Shown here: piece by piece, positions 12,160 to 18,289 of the stretch
Position numbering within the stretch: the first letter of the stretch is position 1
How the letters are laid out: every line of letters begins with the position of its first letter
Origin: a virus
Virus record (IMG/VR): IMGVR_UViG_3300027770_000262
Coordinates: 1 to 23,537 of that record
Strand: one strand, 5' to 3'
Length of the DNA stretch: 23,537 nt
Position numbers and translations under genes: made by a program
The notes under the pieces: model-generated
Told to the model about the DNA's origin: nothing
What the model saw: only the letters and a program-made list of their open reading frames with translations
Databases searched by the model: none

Positions 12160-12216
12160 GTAAAGAAGTATGCAGACAAAGGCGGTGATCATCAAAAAAT
12201 ATGTGAGGAAGGTCAT
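12136..12216 (-). CDS. 26-residue single-span membrane peptide
   Basis: ATG 12216 overlaps the upstream stop (ATGA), with GAGG 8 bases before. The product MTFLTYFLMITAFVCILLYV followed by DDPYRK is one hydrophobic helix of about 18 residues with a polar C-terminus, the layout of small phage membrane effectors. A holin role is not indicated by position. Its stop overlaps the next Shine-Dalgarno. Too short for family assignment. Confidence 0.5.
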   Translation of the reverse strand: MTFLTYFLMITAFVCILLYVDDPYRK

Positions 12217-12398
12217 GCTGCATCCTCACTGGCGGGCTGATACGGAAGCCAATCCTCAAGGTATGGGGGTTCGCCATTATCATAGTAGGCGACGATTTCC
12301 ACGCCTGTCGGGCCAGCGATAAGCCTCACAATTACGCCCCCCACATTTACCGTGCATCCTGCGGGAGCATCGAATTCGCTATTGGGAAGCTTTGTCAT
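12213..12398 (-). CDS. Small hypothetical phage protein
   Basis: 61 residues; AAGGAGG lies 7 bases before ATG 12398. MTKLPNSEFDAPAGCTVNVG, GVIVRLIAGPTGVEIVAYYD, and a Pro/Trp-rich end (EPPYLEDWLPYQPA). Beta-rich, no recognised family. Coupled on both sides by ATGA overlaps. Confidence 0.65.
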   Translation of the reverse strand: MTKLPNSEFDAPAGCTVNVGGVIVRLIAGPTGVEIVAYYDNGEPPYLEDWLPYQPASEDAA

Positions 12399-12643
12399 GC
12401 TTCTTCCTCCTTATCCTTGGTGAACAGAATCATTGTCGGCAGCACGTACTTCTCCATCGAGACATGCTCCGCATGACTGATCCGATACACGTCTGGCAGC
12501 GGTATGCAGCCCATCTCCCTGCACACCTCAATGGCGTGAAGCTTCGCCTCCCTCATGTTGCGGTCGCGGAACGTGTAGCCGTAGGTGATGGTATCGTTGT
12601 CTTTTGTAACGTCTAGCAACATTGCCCAATAGCTATTCATCAT
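12395..12643 (-). CDS. Small hypothetical phage protein
   Basis: 82 residues from ATG 12643 (ATG 12640 is adjacent), GGAGG 9 bases upstream. MNSYWAMLLDVTKDNDTITY, YTFRDRNMREAKLHAIEVCR and MEKYVLPTMILFTKDKEEEA suggest an alpha/beta protein with an acidic tail. No family is recognised. Confidence 0.65.
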   Translation of the reverse strand: MMNSYWAMLLDVTKDNDTITYGYTFRDRNMREAKLHAIEVCREMGCIPLPDVYRISHAEHVSMEKYVLPTMILFTKDKEEEA

Positions 12644-12831
12644 CACAGCTTTCCTCCCATTACTTCTTTAAGCGTTTGCGTTGTCCATACCGTCTGAATT
12701 TTCAGAACGTGATAATGGTAATCAAATGAATCATGCAGGGCCTGTGCGTGAGTTTTGGCCTCGCCTGACGTTTTAAATCGCGGATCGGTGTACATGTTTA
12801 CGGAAGCCCCGTGGGGCACGACATACCACAT
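12643..12831 (-). CDS. Small hypothetical phage protein
   Basis: 62 residues; GAAGGAGAACTAGA precedes ATG 12831, the ribosome-site module shared by several genes of this operon. MWYVVPHGASVNMYTDPRFK, SGEAKTHAQALHDSFDYHYH and VLKIQTVWTTQT give a strand-helix-strand pattern rich in His and Tyr. It resembles small phage proteins that start with xWYVV. Unknown function. Confidence 0.65.
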   Translation of the reverse strand: MWYVVPHGASVNMYTDPRFKTSGEAKTHAQALHDSFDYHYHVLKIQTVWTTQTLKEVMGGKL

Positions 12832-12921
12832 TCTAGTTCTCCTTCGTGAGCGGGATTGCCCTCACGCCGCCCGGTTGACCGGACGGCGGTAGAGTTTCCC
12901 GATTTGTGACAGGAAGCCGTG
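12832..12921 (-). other. Intercistronic region with two stem-loops
   Basis: On the minus strand an 8-bp stem (CCGTCCGG, TCAA loop, CCGGGCGG, one G-T pair) is followed by a 6-bp CGTGAG/CTCACG stem just before the next Shine-Dalgarno. No T tract. It belongs to the hairpin series of this operon. Confidence 0.55.
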
Positions 12922-13146
12922 TTAGCGGCGGTTAATGTAGGCTTCGCGGGACTGCTCGATTGCGATACGAACCTGATTGGTATCGGCCACCTCAAAGTCG
13001 AGGGCCTTCTGCAATTCGAGAAGGGCCTTGCCGGTTGACACAACATAGGGCAACAGGTAATCGGCGGCATTGTCGTCAACGCATGAGATGGCTGCACGAT
13101 AGTTGCCGTATGCGTGGCACAGTGCCTTGATGAATTTAGGGTCCAT
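12922..13146 (-). CDS. Small helical hypothetical phage protein
   Basis: 74 residues; AAGGAGAACTACA precedes ATG 13146. MDPKFIKALCHAYGNYRAAI, DNAADYLLPYVVSTGKALLE, LQKALDFEVADTNQVRIAIE and QSREAYINRR: helical throughout. No recognised family. The upstream gene stops in a GTTTAAAC palindrome (13160-13167). Confidence 0.65.
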   Translation of the reverse strand: MDPKFIKALCHAYGNYRAAISCVDDNAADYLLPYVVSTGKALLELQKALDFEVADTNQVRIAIEQSREAYINRR

Positions 13147-13161
13147 TGTAGTTCTCCTTGT

Positions 13162-13389
13162 TTAAACGTCTAGCGGGTTGTTGAAGTCTGTTTCGTCATT
13201 GAGGACGGGGCGGCTCACCGCCACTCCCATGCGGCGCACCAGTTCCTCCATCTCCTCCACGGTATCGCCGCAGAGGAAAGGATTGCTGTGCCCAGTGGGC
13301 TGTCCGCCGTCGTTATAGAACACCTCGCAGAGATGTAGGAGGGTTTCTTCTCCATCAGCGATGCGAACAAGGCGGTGATTCCAAATCAT
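13162..13389 (-). CDS. Conserved small phage protein (MIWNxRxVR family)
   Basis: 75 residues from ATG 13389, with AAGGAGAACTAAG upstream. MIWNHRLVRIADGEETLLHL, CEVFYNDGGQPTGHS, then SVEEM-like TVEEMEELVRRMGVAVSRPV, L. This is the common phage family with MxWNYRV...EVYYDxxGxPxxxT...xELxxxLxxMxxAxxxPVL, small alpha/beta proteins of unknown function. Longer upstream frames lack the ribosome site and are not used. Confidence 0.8.
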   Translation of the reverse strand: MIWNHRLVRIADGEETLLHLCEVFYNDGGQPTGHSNPFLCGDTVEEMEELVRRMGVAVSRPVLNDETDFNNPLDV

Positions 13390-13390
13390 C

Positions 13391-13570
13391 TTAGTTCTCC
13401 TTTTTCCAAGTGAAGTTGAGATTGCCATCTGCGAAACAATCGTCGTGGAATCGCCACGCATCGCATACAGCGCAACCCTCCAGATATTCCTCGCAGCGGT
13501 GGCCAAACATGCGGCGCGTGTAAACATACGATACGATATGATCCAGATTGTCCTTGATCCAGTAGCGCAT
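13391..13570 (-). CDS. Small Cys/His-containing phage protein
   Basis: 59 residues from ATG 13570, with GAGGAGG about 5 bases upstream. MRYWIKDNLDHIVSYVYTRR, then CEEYLEGCAVCDAWRFHDDC, then FTWKKEN. Four Cys and one or two His within 20 residues could bind zinc. No family is recognised. Its TAA forms part of the next gene's ribosome site. Confidence 0.65.
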   Translation of the reverse strand: MRYWIKDNLDHIVSYVYTRRMFGHRCEEYLEGCAVCDAWRFHDDCFADGNLNFTWKKEN

Positions 13571-13625
13571 CCGCGCCTCCTCTTTTTTGAATTTGAAACC
13601 CCGGCAACCCCGTAGGGGGGGGGGC
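13571..13625 (-). other. Gap with G10 homopolymer and CCCC/GGGG hairpin
   Basis: Ten consecutive G on the plus strand (13615-13624) directly follow the stop of the VWA-like gene on the minus strand. With ACCCCG next to them they can form a CCCC/GGGG stem with a 3-base loop. The tract is outside coding sequence, so slippage would not change a protein. Confidence 0.6.
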
Positions 13626-14450
13626 TCACGCCTCTTCCCCCCGGCCACCGTATTGCTTGACCATTCGCTCCAGCCATACCTCGGGCTTCTTGAACTCATC
13701 AGTCTGGAACACTGGCGGCACGAATAGAATCTCGCCATCAAACCATTGAGCGAGAAACTTGGGAGCAAGCCTCCTCCAATCGTCTACATTACTGAGCGGC
13801 CATCCTCCACCGCATCCAAAGGTGGATTGCAGGAGCCTGTAGAGCATCCCACGGCTCACGCCCCCGCTGCTCACCTGAAAGGCTGCGCGGGCTAGATCCA
13901 GAGGGCTGCTTTCCAACTGAAACCAAGCGGTTGAGCCATCAACCCCACGCCCGTAAGACAGGCCAGCACCTAGCCAGATAGTCACGGGGCGCAGCGAGGA
14001 AAGGATGCGGGCTAGCGCCAGAATAGCTGTGCCGCGCGTCACCAGATAGTCGGCTGGTATGCCGCCGCTGGAGGTGAGATCTATGCAGATAGTGAGGGGG
14101 GCGGCAGCGTCAGCAGTACGGCGGCGCTGCCTCATATCCATAGGCTGACAAGCAAGCATGGCGGGGACGTTAGGAACACCGCCAGCCACGTCATCGAACA
14201 CCTTGTAGCGTGAGGTGGGGAAATCGAATTTGTCCTCCAGCAGCGCCAGCATTTTGTCGGATTGTGGGACGGTGGAGAGGTCGCCCGTCTCGAATGACTT
14301 AAAACATTCCCCTCTGCCCACGCCCACCCATGAGGCGAGCCATCCCCCATCATCGCAGATTGGCTCGCACTTCTCGCGGGTCTCGCGCTGGCTTTCAAGC
14401 TTCGCGCATCGCATGCGCTTGCCATTGATTGTTGTGACGGTTTCAAACAT
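13626..14450 (-). CDS. VWA-like (DUF7192-type) partner of the MoxR ATPase
   Basis: 274 residues from ATG 14450 (GGAG 7 bases upstream). A Cys-containing N-terminus (KRMRCAKLES, CEPICDDGGWLASW) precedes a VWA-like core: LTICIDLTSSGGIPADYLVT (D124-x-T-S, a partial MIDAS), then RGTAILALARILSSLRPVTI and WLGAGLSYGRG. Later, SSPLDLARAAFQVS and a C-terminal FDGEILFVPPVFQTDEFKKP. Phage genes of this kind sit beside MoxR-like ATPases. VWA partners of MoxR proteins act as substrate adaptors for remodelling complexes. The MIDAS is degenerate, so metal binding is uncertain. Confidence 0.65.
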   Translation of the reverse strand: MFETVTTINGKRMRCAKLESQRETREKCEPICDDGGWLASWVGVGRGECFKSFETGDLSTVPQSDKMLALLEDKFDFPTSRYKVFDDVAGGVPNVPAMLACQPMDMRQRRRTADAAAPLTICIDLTSSGGIPADYLVTRGTAILALARILSSLRPVTIWLGAGLSYGRGVDGSTAWFQLESSPLDLARAAFQVSSGGVSRGMLYRLLQSTFGCGGGWPLSNVDDWRRLAPKFLAQWFDGEILFVPPVFQTDEFKKPEVWLERMVKQYGGRGEEA

Positions 14451-14487
14451 TGATATGCTCCATGTTACGGGTTGAGGTGAATAGGTG

Positions 14488-14505
14488 GGGGCGTTTACAC
14501 GCCCT
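14488..14505 (-). other. Stop codon in a GUAA-tetraloop hairpin
   Basis: On the minus strand GGGCGT, GTAA, ACGCCC (14489-14504) forms a 6-bp stem with a GNRA-class tetraloop. The TAA of the AAA ATPase gene is within the loop. The hairpin contains the repeated 9-mer GTGTAAACG. Confidence 0.65.
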
Positions 14506-15673
14506 CCACAATCTTGCGCTGCTCATCAGACAGGGGGGCGAGGTAGGTGAGGTTTGCGGCTTCATCTTCAGTGAAGCCGCCAGCGATGTAGGCCGCTCCT
14601 GCCGCCGTGTGGCGCGTGTCAATGCCCAGTTTGAGGCCAGCAGCCTTGGCACGGGCACGGGCAGCTTGTACCCGCACCGCAAACCTCACGTTGCCGCAGA
14701 AGGCTTGCTCCAGCGCCGGGTCTATATCCCACCGCAGTTTAGCGGGGAATCGTGAGAGGAAGGCGGCGTCGAGCTTGTTGCGGCCTATGTAGTCGTTGGT
14801 CGCACCCAGTCCCCAAGTGTTCGCACCGCCGATAATGATGCAATCCTTGTGACGCTCAACAAAGCGGCCATCCGGCAGCGTCATGTAATTATTGGCAAGG
14901 GGCCCGTTGAGCGACAGCGTGGGGTTTGTTTCGTAGCTGTCGATTTCATCCATCTGGATGACGCCGCCATTGATGAAGCAATCCACGAAAGCGGTCGAGT
15001 GATACTTACCGTGCCCATCCACGAACCCCATCACCTCATGCGCCATCGCCAGTGTGCCCATGACGTAGAAGTCAAGGCCTAGTGCCAGTGCCAATGCGCG
15101 TCCGGCGTGAGATTTGCCGGAAGATTTTTCCCCCATCACCCAAACATTAGGCACATAGCCGTTCGCGGCGCGGCACGTCATCATGCGAAGCAGCGTTGCG
15201 AACATGGGATGATGCAGCCCCTCCACCTTGACGGGCTCCATGCCCTGCCGCTCCAGTTCAATACGCACCGTGGGGATACCGGCCAGAGCAGTGTTGATTT
15301 GATCCGTGACGATAGCCCGCACCGTGTCCTCGCTCACGGCATTGGCCAGCACCCGGTTGAAGGCGTCAGCCAGTGCATTACCGGCGTTGCCTCCTGCCTT
15401 AGTCTCGACCTTGGTTTCGGCCTGCCCGATCGTTTCGGCCTGCTGAGATTTGCCAGCGTCGAGCCCCTCCACCACCAGCGTGCCGTCGAGGTGAAGGCGG
15501 CGCAGATTGCGGGTTGCGGTGTCGGCCTTATCGGTGGGGATCGTCACGGACAGGACCGCGCCAGCGTAGATGCTTGCTGCGCGGGTTTTCCCAACGCCGG
15601 GAATATATTGCACGTCACGTAGGAATGCGTCGAGGGTAGATGCGGCGCTGCCGCGCTTGATATTCACAAGCAT
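14495..15673 (-). CDS. MoxR-like AAA+ ATPase
   Basis: 392 residues; GGAGAAC precedes ATG 15673. An N-terminal region of about 150 residues (GVGKTRAASIYAGAVLSVTI, then an Ala/Lys/Gln linker) has no recognised domain. The AAA+ module follows: NVWVMGEKSSGKSHAGRALA (Walker A 181-188), GGVIQMDEIDSYETN (Walker B 238-245), CIIIGGANTWGLG (sensor 1 N285) and FLSRFPAKLRWDID (Arg finger R308). The order matches the AAA_5/MoxR group. MoxR proteins form hexamers that remodel or activate partners presented by VWA proteins, and here the VWA-like gene follows directly. The target is unknown. The gene ends inside a hairpin. Confidence 0.85.
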   Translation of the reverse strand: MLVNIKRGSAASTLDAFLRDVQYIPGVGKTRAASIYAGAVLSVTIPTDKADTATRNLRRLHLDGTLVVEGLDAGKSQQAETIGQAETKVETKAGGNAGNALADAFNRVLANAVSEDTVRAIVTDQINTALAGIPTVRIELERQGMEPVKVEGLHHPMFATLLRMMTCRAANGYVPNVWVMGEKSSGKSHAGRALALALGLDFYVMGTLAMAHEVMGFVDGHGKYHSTAFVDCFINGGVIQMDEIDSYETNPTLSLNGPLANNYMTLPDGRFVERHKDCIIIGGANTWGLGATNDYIGRNKLDAAFLSRFPAKLRWDIDPALEQAFCGNVRFAVRVQAARARAKAAGLKLGIDTRHTAAGAAYIAGGFTEDEAANLTYLAPLSDEQRKIVEGV

Positions 15674-15712
15674 TTTAGTTCTCCATGTTTAAACATTGCA
15701 TTGATTAGTTGA

Positions 15713-15760
15713 CCCCGGAATTGAAACTCCGGGGCCCAGCGGCGAGCGTGATCACTCGCC
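15713..15760 (-). other. Tandem intercistronic stem-loops
   Basis: GGCGAG/CTCGCC (about 15741-15760; 8-base loop holding the TGA of the SprT-like gene) followed by CCCCGGA/TCCGGGG (15713-15719 with 15728-15734; loop 8). Downstream lies GTTTAAAC (15687-15694) and the ribosome site of the ATPase. No T tract, so they are not classical terminators. Confidence 0.65.
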
Positions 15761-16345
15761 AGCCTCATCCTCTTGCACAACCATCTCGCAGCCTGCGGGG
15801 GATACGGGAACACCGTGAGCCAACCACTTCTTTGTGGTCCGGACGGTGTAGCCGGTCTCAGGGCAGACCAGCTTGATCATGCGGGTGCCCTGTTTCTTGC
15901 GCTGCGAGGGGTCAACGGCGGCGTGAGGATAGGCCCCCAACATGGGCAGCACCTCATCCTCCAGCCATTGGCGGGTGTCGGGCCCCGGCACAGCCTCGGT
16001 GGCCTTGCCAGTCAGGCCAAGCGCAGAGCAGAACGCTTTGAACTTGGGCCCATGTCCATCCTCAACCCCCACCGCCGCGTGGCCCACCTCATGGAGCAGG
16101 GTGCCAAGGGCATCGAGCGGGTTTTCAATCGTCGGGCTCACAAAAACCTCGGTATTGCCCGCGCTGCTTGCTGCCGGAGCGATACAAACCCCCAGTATTT
16201 TCTTGCCGCCCCTTGAGCCGGGTGCAAATCCGCACCCAACCTTCAGTTTTTCGGGCGGGCTATATCCTGCGTCAGCCAGACGGCGAGCCATCAGGCCCAC
16301 GGCGTGGCCCAGCCATCCTTCGCGCGTATCATGCATCTGTTCCAT
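15752..16345 (-). CDS. SprT-like zinc metallopeptidase
   Basis: 197 residues; GAGGAGAACGAAT precedes ATG 16345. The catalytic helix is ALGTLLHEVGHAAVGVEDGH followed by GPKFKAFCSALGLTG: HEVGH at 85-89 with the third ligand probably H98, the SprT/SPRTN-like order HExxH...H-G-xxF. The C-terminal part (IKLVCPETGYTVRTTKKWLA, then GCEMV) resembles the zinc-ribbon end of SprT-like proteins, but the CxxC pair is reduced. Family members cleave proteins bound to DNA or other targets. It sits first in a SprT-MoxR-VWA set. Start codon and ribosome site are unambiguous. Confidence 0.8.
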   Translation of the reverse strand: MEQMHDTREGWLGHAVGLMARRLADAGYSPPEKLKVGCGFAPGSRGGKKILGVCIAPAASSAGNTEVFVSPTIENPLDALGTLLHEVGHAAVGVEDGHGPKFKAFCSALGLTGKATEAVPGPDTRQWLEDEVLPMLGAYPHAAVDPSQRKKQGTRMIKLVCPETGYTVRTTKKWLAHGVPVSPAGCEMVVQEDEAGE

Positions 16346-16384
16346 ATTCGTTCTCCTCGGGTTTGCTAGTTTGGGGGTTCAGGA

Positions 16385-16409
16385 TGCGGCACGTTTACAC
16401 GGTGCCGCA
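16385..16409 (-). other. Hairpin with the 9-mer in the loop
   Basis: TGCGGCAC/GTGCCGCA (16385-16392 with 16402-16409), 8-bp stem, loop of 9 bases carrying GTTTACACG, part of the repeated motif. It lies between the stop of the 58-residue gene and the SprT-like gene. Confidence 0.65.
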
Positions 16410-16419
16410 GGTCTGAGCC

Positions 16420-16596
16420 TCAATGTTCGGGTTCGGGTTCGATGCCCTCAAGTTGCGTCACCCACTGCCAATAGCCGAGCCTTGTCTCGCCATCTGTTGC
16501 TGACCTTATCCAATCGGCAACTGGCCATTCTGGATGTTCGCCCCAATGGCCCCCGTTTTTTTCTTTGAGTAATTCTAGTTTTCCCAAGGTTTTCAG
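16420..16596 (-). CDS. 58-residue conserved phage protein with CTG start
   Basis: Reading starts at CTG 16596, with GGAGAA 5 bases upstream. The only in-frame alternative is TTG 16587, spaced 14 bases from it. Sequence after the start: KTLGKLELLKEKNGGHWGEH, PEWPVADWIRSATDGETRLG, YWQWVTQLEGIEPEPEH. The pattern HPxxPVxDWxxxVxxGxTRLGYWxWVxxxIE is a recognisable small phage family of unknown function, which makes the ORF credible despite the rare start. It is the first gene of the leftward operon and would be missed by ATG/GTG/TTG-based gene finders. Confidence 0.7.
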   Translation of the reverse strand: MKTLGKLELLKEKNGGHWGEHPEWPVADWIRSATDGETRLGYWQWVTQLEGIEPEPEH

Positions 16597-17497
16597 TGTC
16601 GTTCTCCGTTGCTAGAACCAAGCGGCGGTTTATTCCGCCGTTTGGCGCTAGCAGCGCGCCGGGCAGTTAAGCCGCCCGGCTGCTGCAAACGTTTGGCTCC
16701 GTTAAAGCACGGTGGCCTTGCTCTCTCCCCGCATGATGTGGGCCAGTTCTGGCATCCGCAGCACCGGTTGGAGCGGTGCTGCGTTTGCATGCTGGCGGCG
16801 TGTCAGGCCGCGCCGGGCTCATGGCCACTGGCATGCGATGGTGGAATAAAGGCCCGCCGTTCGCCATTGCGCTGCACCATGATGTGCAGCCGCGCCGGGT
16901 TCAGGCGGTGGGGAGGTGTTCACATCCACCGGGTGCTGGTTTCGGCCAGCGCCCCGGATGCCGCTCTGCGCCGCTCCTGTGGGATGTGTCGTTGTGGTTT
17001 GAATAACGGGGTCGCTTACTGATATGGCCTAGGGCCGCCCCGGCCCACGCTTCTCTAAGGTGGGCATAGCTTCCCCGGCGCAGCCCGTAGGCTCCGTGGA
17101 GAAGGGATGAACGATGTAAATCAGCAAGTAGTGATCCGCCAATGCCGGGAGAGAGAGGGGCTGTCAATAGCTGATCAAAAATTATTTTTATGTTGTGATG
17201 TTTCAATGGTTTACACAGCATCCGGAGCAGTTCTGATTGTGGCACAATTGTGGTGTGGCATTGAGAAACTGAATTAAAGATTCCCAGACTCAGCCAGTGT
17301 TGTCCCAGATCCTGAATGGTTTCCTAGGTTGTATGAGGATTTCAGGGATATGTAAAAAGGCTTGGCCGAATCAGTGGTGAAGGCGTGTAAACGGGGCGAG
17401 TGTTTCGGGCGGCACGGTGCTGCGTGTTACCATAAGGTCAAGGTAAAAAATGAAACCCCGGAAAGCCGCCCGGCGACTGAGGGGATTGGAGCGCAGC
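16597..17497. other. Divergent control region: structured hairpin array and AT-rich segment
   Basis: About 900 bases between divergent operons with no gene I can support. 16620-17065 carries at least seven stem-loops: CGGCGG/CCGCCG (16623-16640), GCCGGGC/GCCCGGC (16658-16680), CGCAGCACCG/CGGTGCTGCG (16757-16783, 10 bp), GCGGC/GCCGC (16795-16811), GCTGCAC/GTGCAGC (16871-16890), CGGTGG/CCACCG (16906-16931), GGGCCG/CGGCCC (17032-17046). The 15-mer GCCGCGCCGGGYTCA occurs twice (16807, 16889). 17165-17215 is AT-rich, and CACAATTGTG (17243-17252) is a perfect palindrome. Candidate roles are a structured leader RNA for the leftward operon, an origin, or a regulatory hub. I found no strong promoter pair. 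Confidence 0.6.
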
Positions 17498-17998
17498 ATG
17501 GATGACAAGACACACTCCCTCACAGTGATCAGTGGAGGGAAGGACAGCACAAAGAAAAGGACAGGCAAGGGAGGAACGCCCACCGGGCTCACGGAAAAGC
17601 AGGAGGCATTCGCGCAGAGGCTCAGTGAGGGGCTCACGAATAGCGAGGCCTACCGGGCTGCGTACGACACCAGTGGGATGGCGGCACCCACAATCCATAG
17701 CGAAGCGTCAAAACTGGCGGCTAGCCCCAAGATCAGCACCCGACTTCATGCCCTGCTCATCGAAAAGAAGGCGAAACACAATGTGCTGACGGTTCGGCAG
17801 GAGGATCGGGTCTGGCAAAACGTGTGGCGATTGGCTGAAGGTGTAAACGTGCCGCCTGCCGTGCAGCAATCGGCGCTGGCATTGGCTGCAAAAATGGCTG
17901 GCATGCTCACCGACCGGGTCGAGGTTAAGAACGAAATGGTGGACTCAAAAAGCATTGAAGCTGAATTACTCCAACGTTTACAAAAGCTTACGGGCTGA
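17498..17998 (+). CDS. terS: Terminase small subunit
   Basis: 166 residues from ATG 17498 (GGAG 7 bases upstream; ATG 17450 is in frame with a weaker AAGGT site). GLTEKQEAFAQRLSEGLTNS, EAYRAAYDTSGM, then IHSEASKLAASPKISTRLHA is the Terminase_2 helix-turn-helix: LTxKQxxFxxxLxxGxxxxEAYRxAY...ASKLLxxPxIxxRI. The C-terminal half is helical with an oligomerisation-type segment. The small subunit recognises the packaging site and hands DNA to TerL. It lies 5 kb from terL, with lysis and other genes between. Confidence 0.85.
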   Translation: MDDKTHSLTVISGGKDSTKKRTGKGGTPTGLTEKQEAFAQRLSEGLTNSEAYRAAYDTSGMAAPTIHSEASKLAASPKISTRLHALLIEKKAKHNVLTVRQEDRVWQNVWRLAEGVNVPPAVQQSALALAAKMAGMLTDRVEVKNEMVDSKSIEAELLQRLQKLTG

Positions 17999-18289
17999 CA
18001 TGCGCTAATTGACAATTGCCGCATGCTCAATGCAGCGATCAGAACGTGTAAACGCCACCGATTCGGGGCATAGAATAGTGGAACGCGAGAGGCACCCGGT
18101 GGGGGTGGCAGACCCCCCGCAGCGAGATCGGGAGTCACATACTGTATACATATTATTCCCCTCTCCCGATTACCTTTATTTTACAAAACCTTAGCCTATT
18201 CAAAACCACCCCCGGGGGCTTGATTTCTTTCCACAAATCGTTTAAATATAGGCCCCCGGTATATTTGCAAAATTTAGGAAAACCTCATT
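17999..18289 (+). other. Intergenic region with long-loop inverted repeats
   Basis: No gene is supportable. It contains the 9-mer GTGTAAACG (18046-18054), a GGGGGT/ACCCCC hairpin near 18103-18118, ATCGGGAG/CTCCCGAT (18127-18134 with 18163-18170) around a GTATAC palindrome, and CCGGGGGC/GCCCCCGG (18212-18219 with 18252-18259). TTGACA at 18009 has no matching -10. Because it follows terS, a packaging site (pac/cos) is conceivable, but nothing proves it. Confidence 0.45.

Noticed and set aside
12136-12216. Holin assignment for the 26-residue membrane peptide
   Set aside because: Too short for known holins and far from the lysozyme; only a membrane peptide can be claimed.
16609-17022. 137-codon plus-strand ORF rich in Cys and Arg
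   Set aside because: Open by virtue of GC-rich hairpin DNA; no ribosome site, no domain, and the stems are symmetrical on both strands.
17155-17200. Minus-strand TTGACA near 17163 as promoter for the leftward operon
   Set aside because: No -10-like hexamer at 15-19 bases; the region downstream on that strand is C/T- and G-rich.
16901-17245. 114-codon minus-strand ORF in the control region
   Set aside because: No ribosome site, no recognisable pattern, and it runs through hairpins and an AT-rich tract.
18009-18037. TTGACA as -35 of a rightward promoter after terS
   Set aside because: The position expected for the -10 reads GCAGCG, which does not fit.
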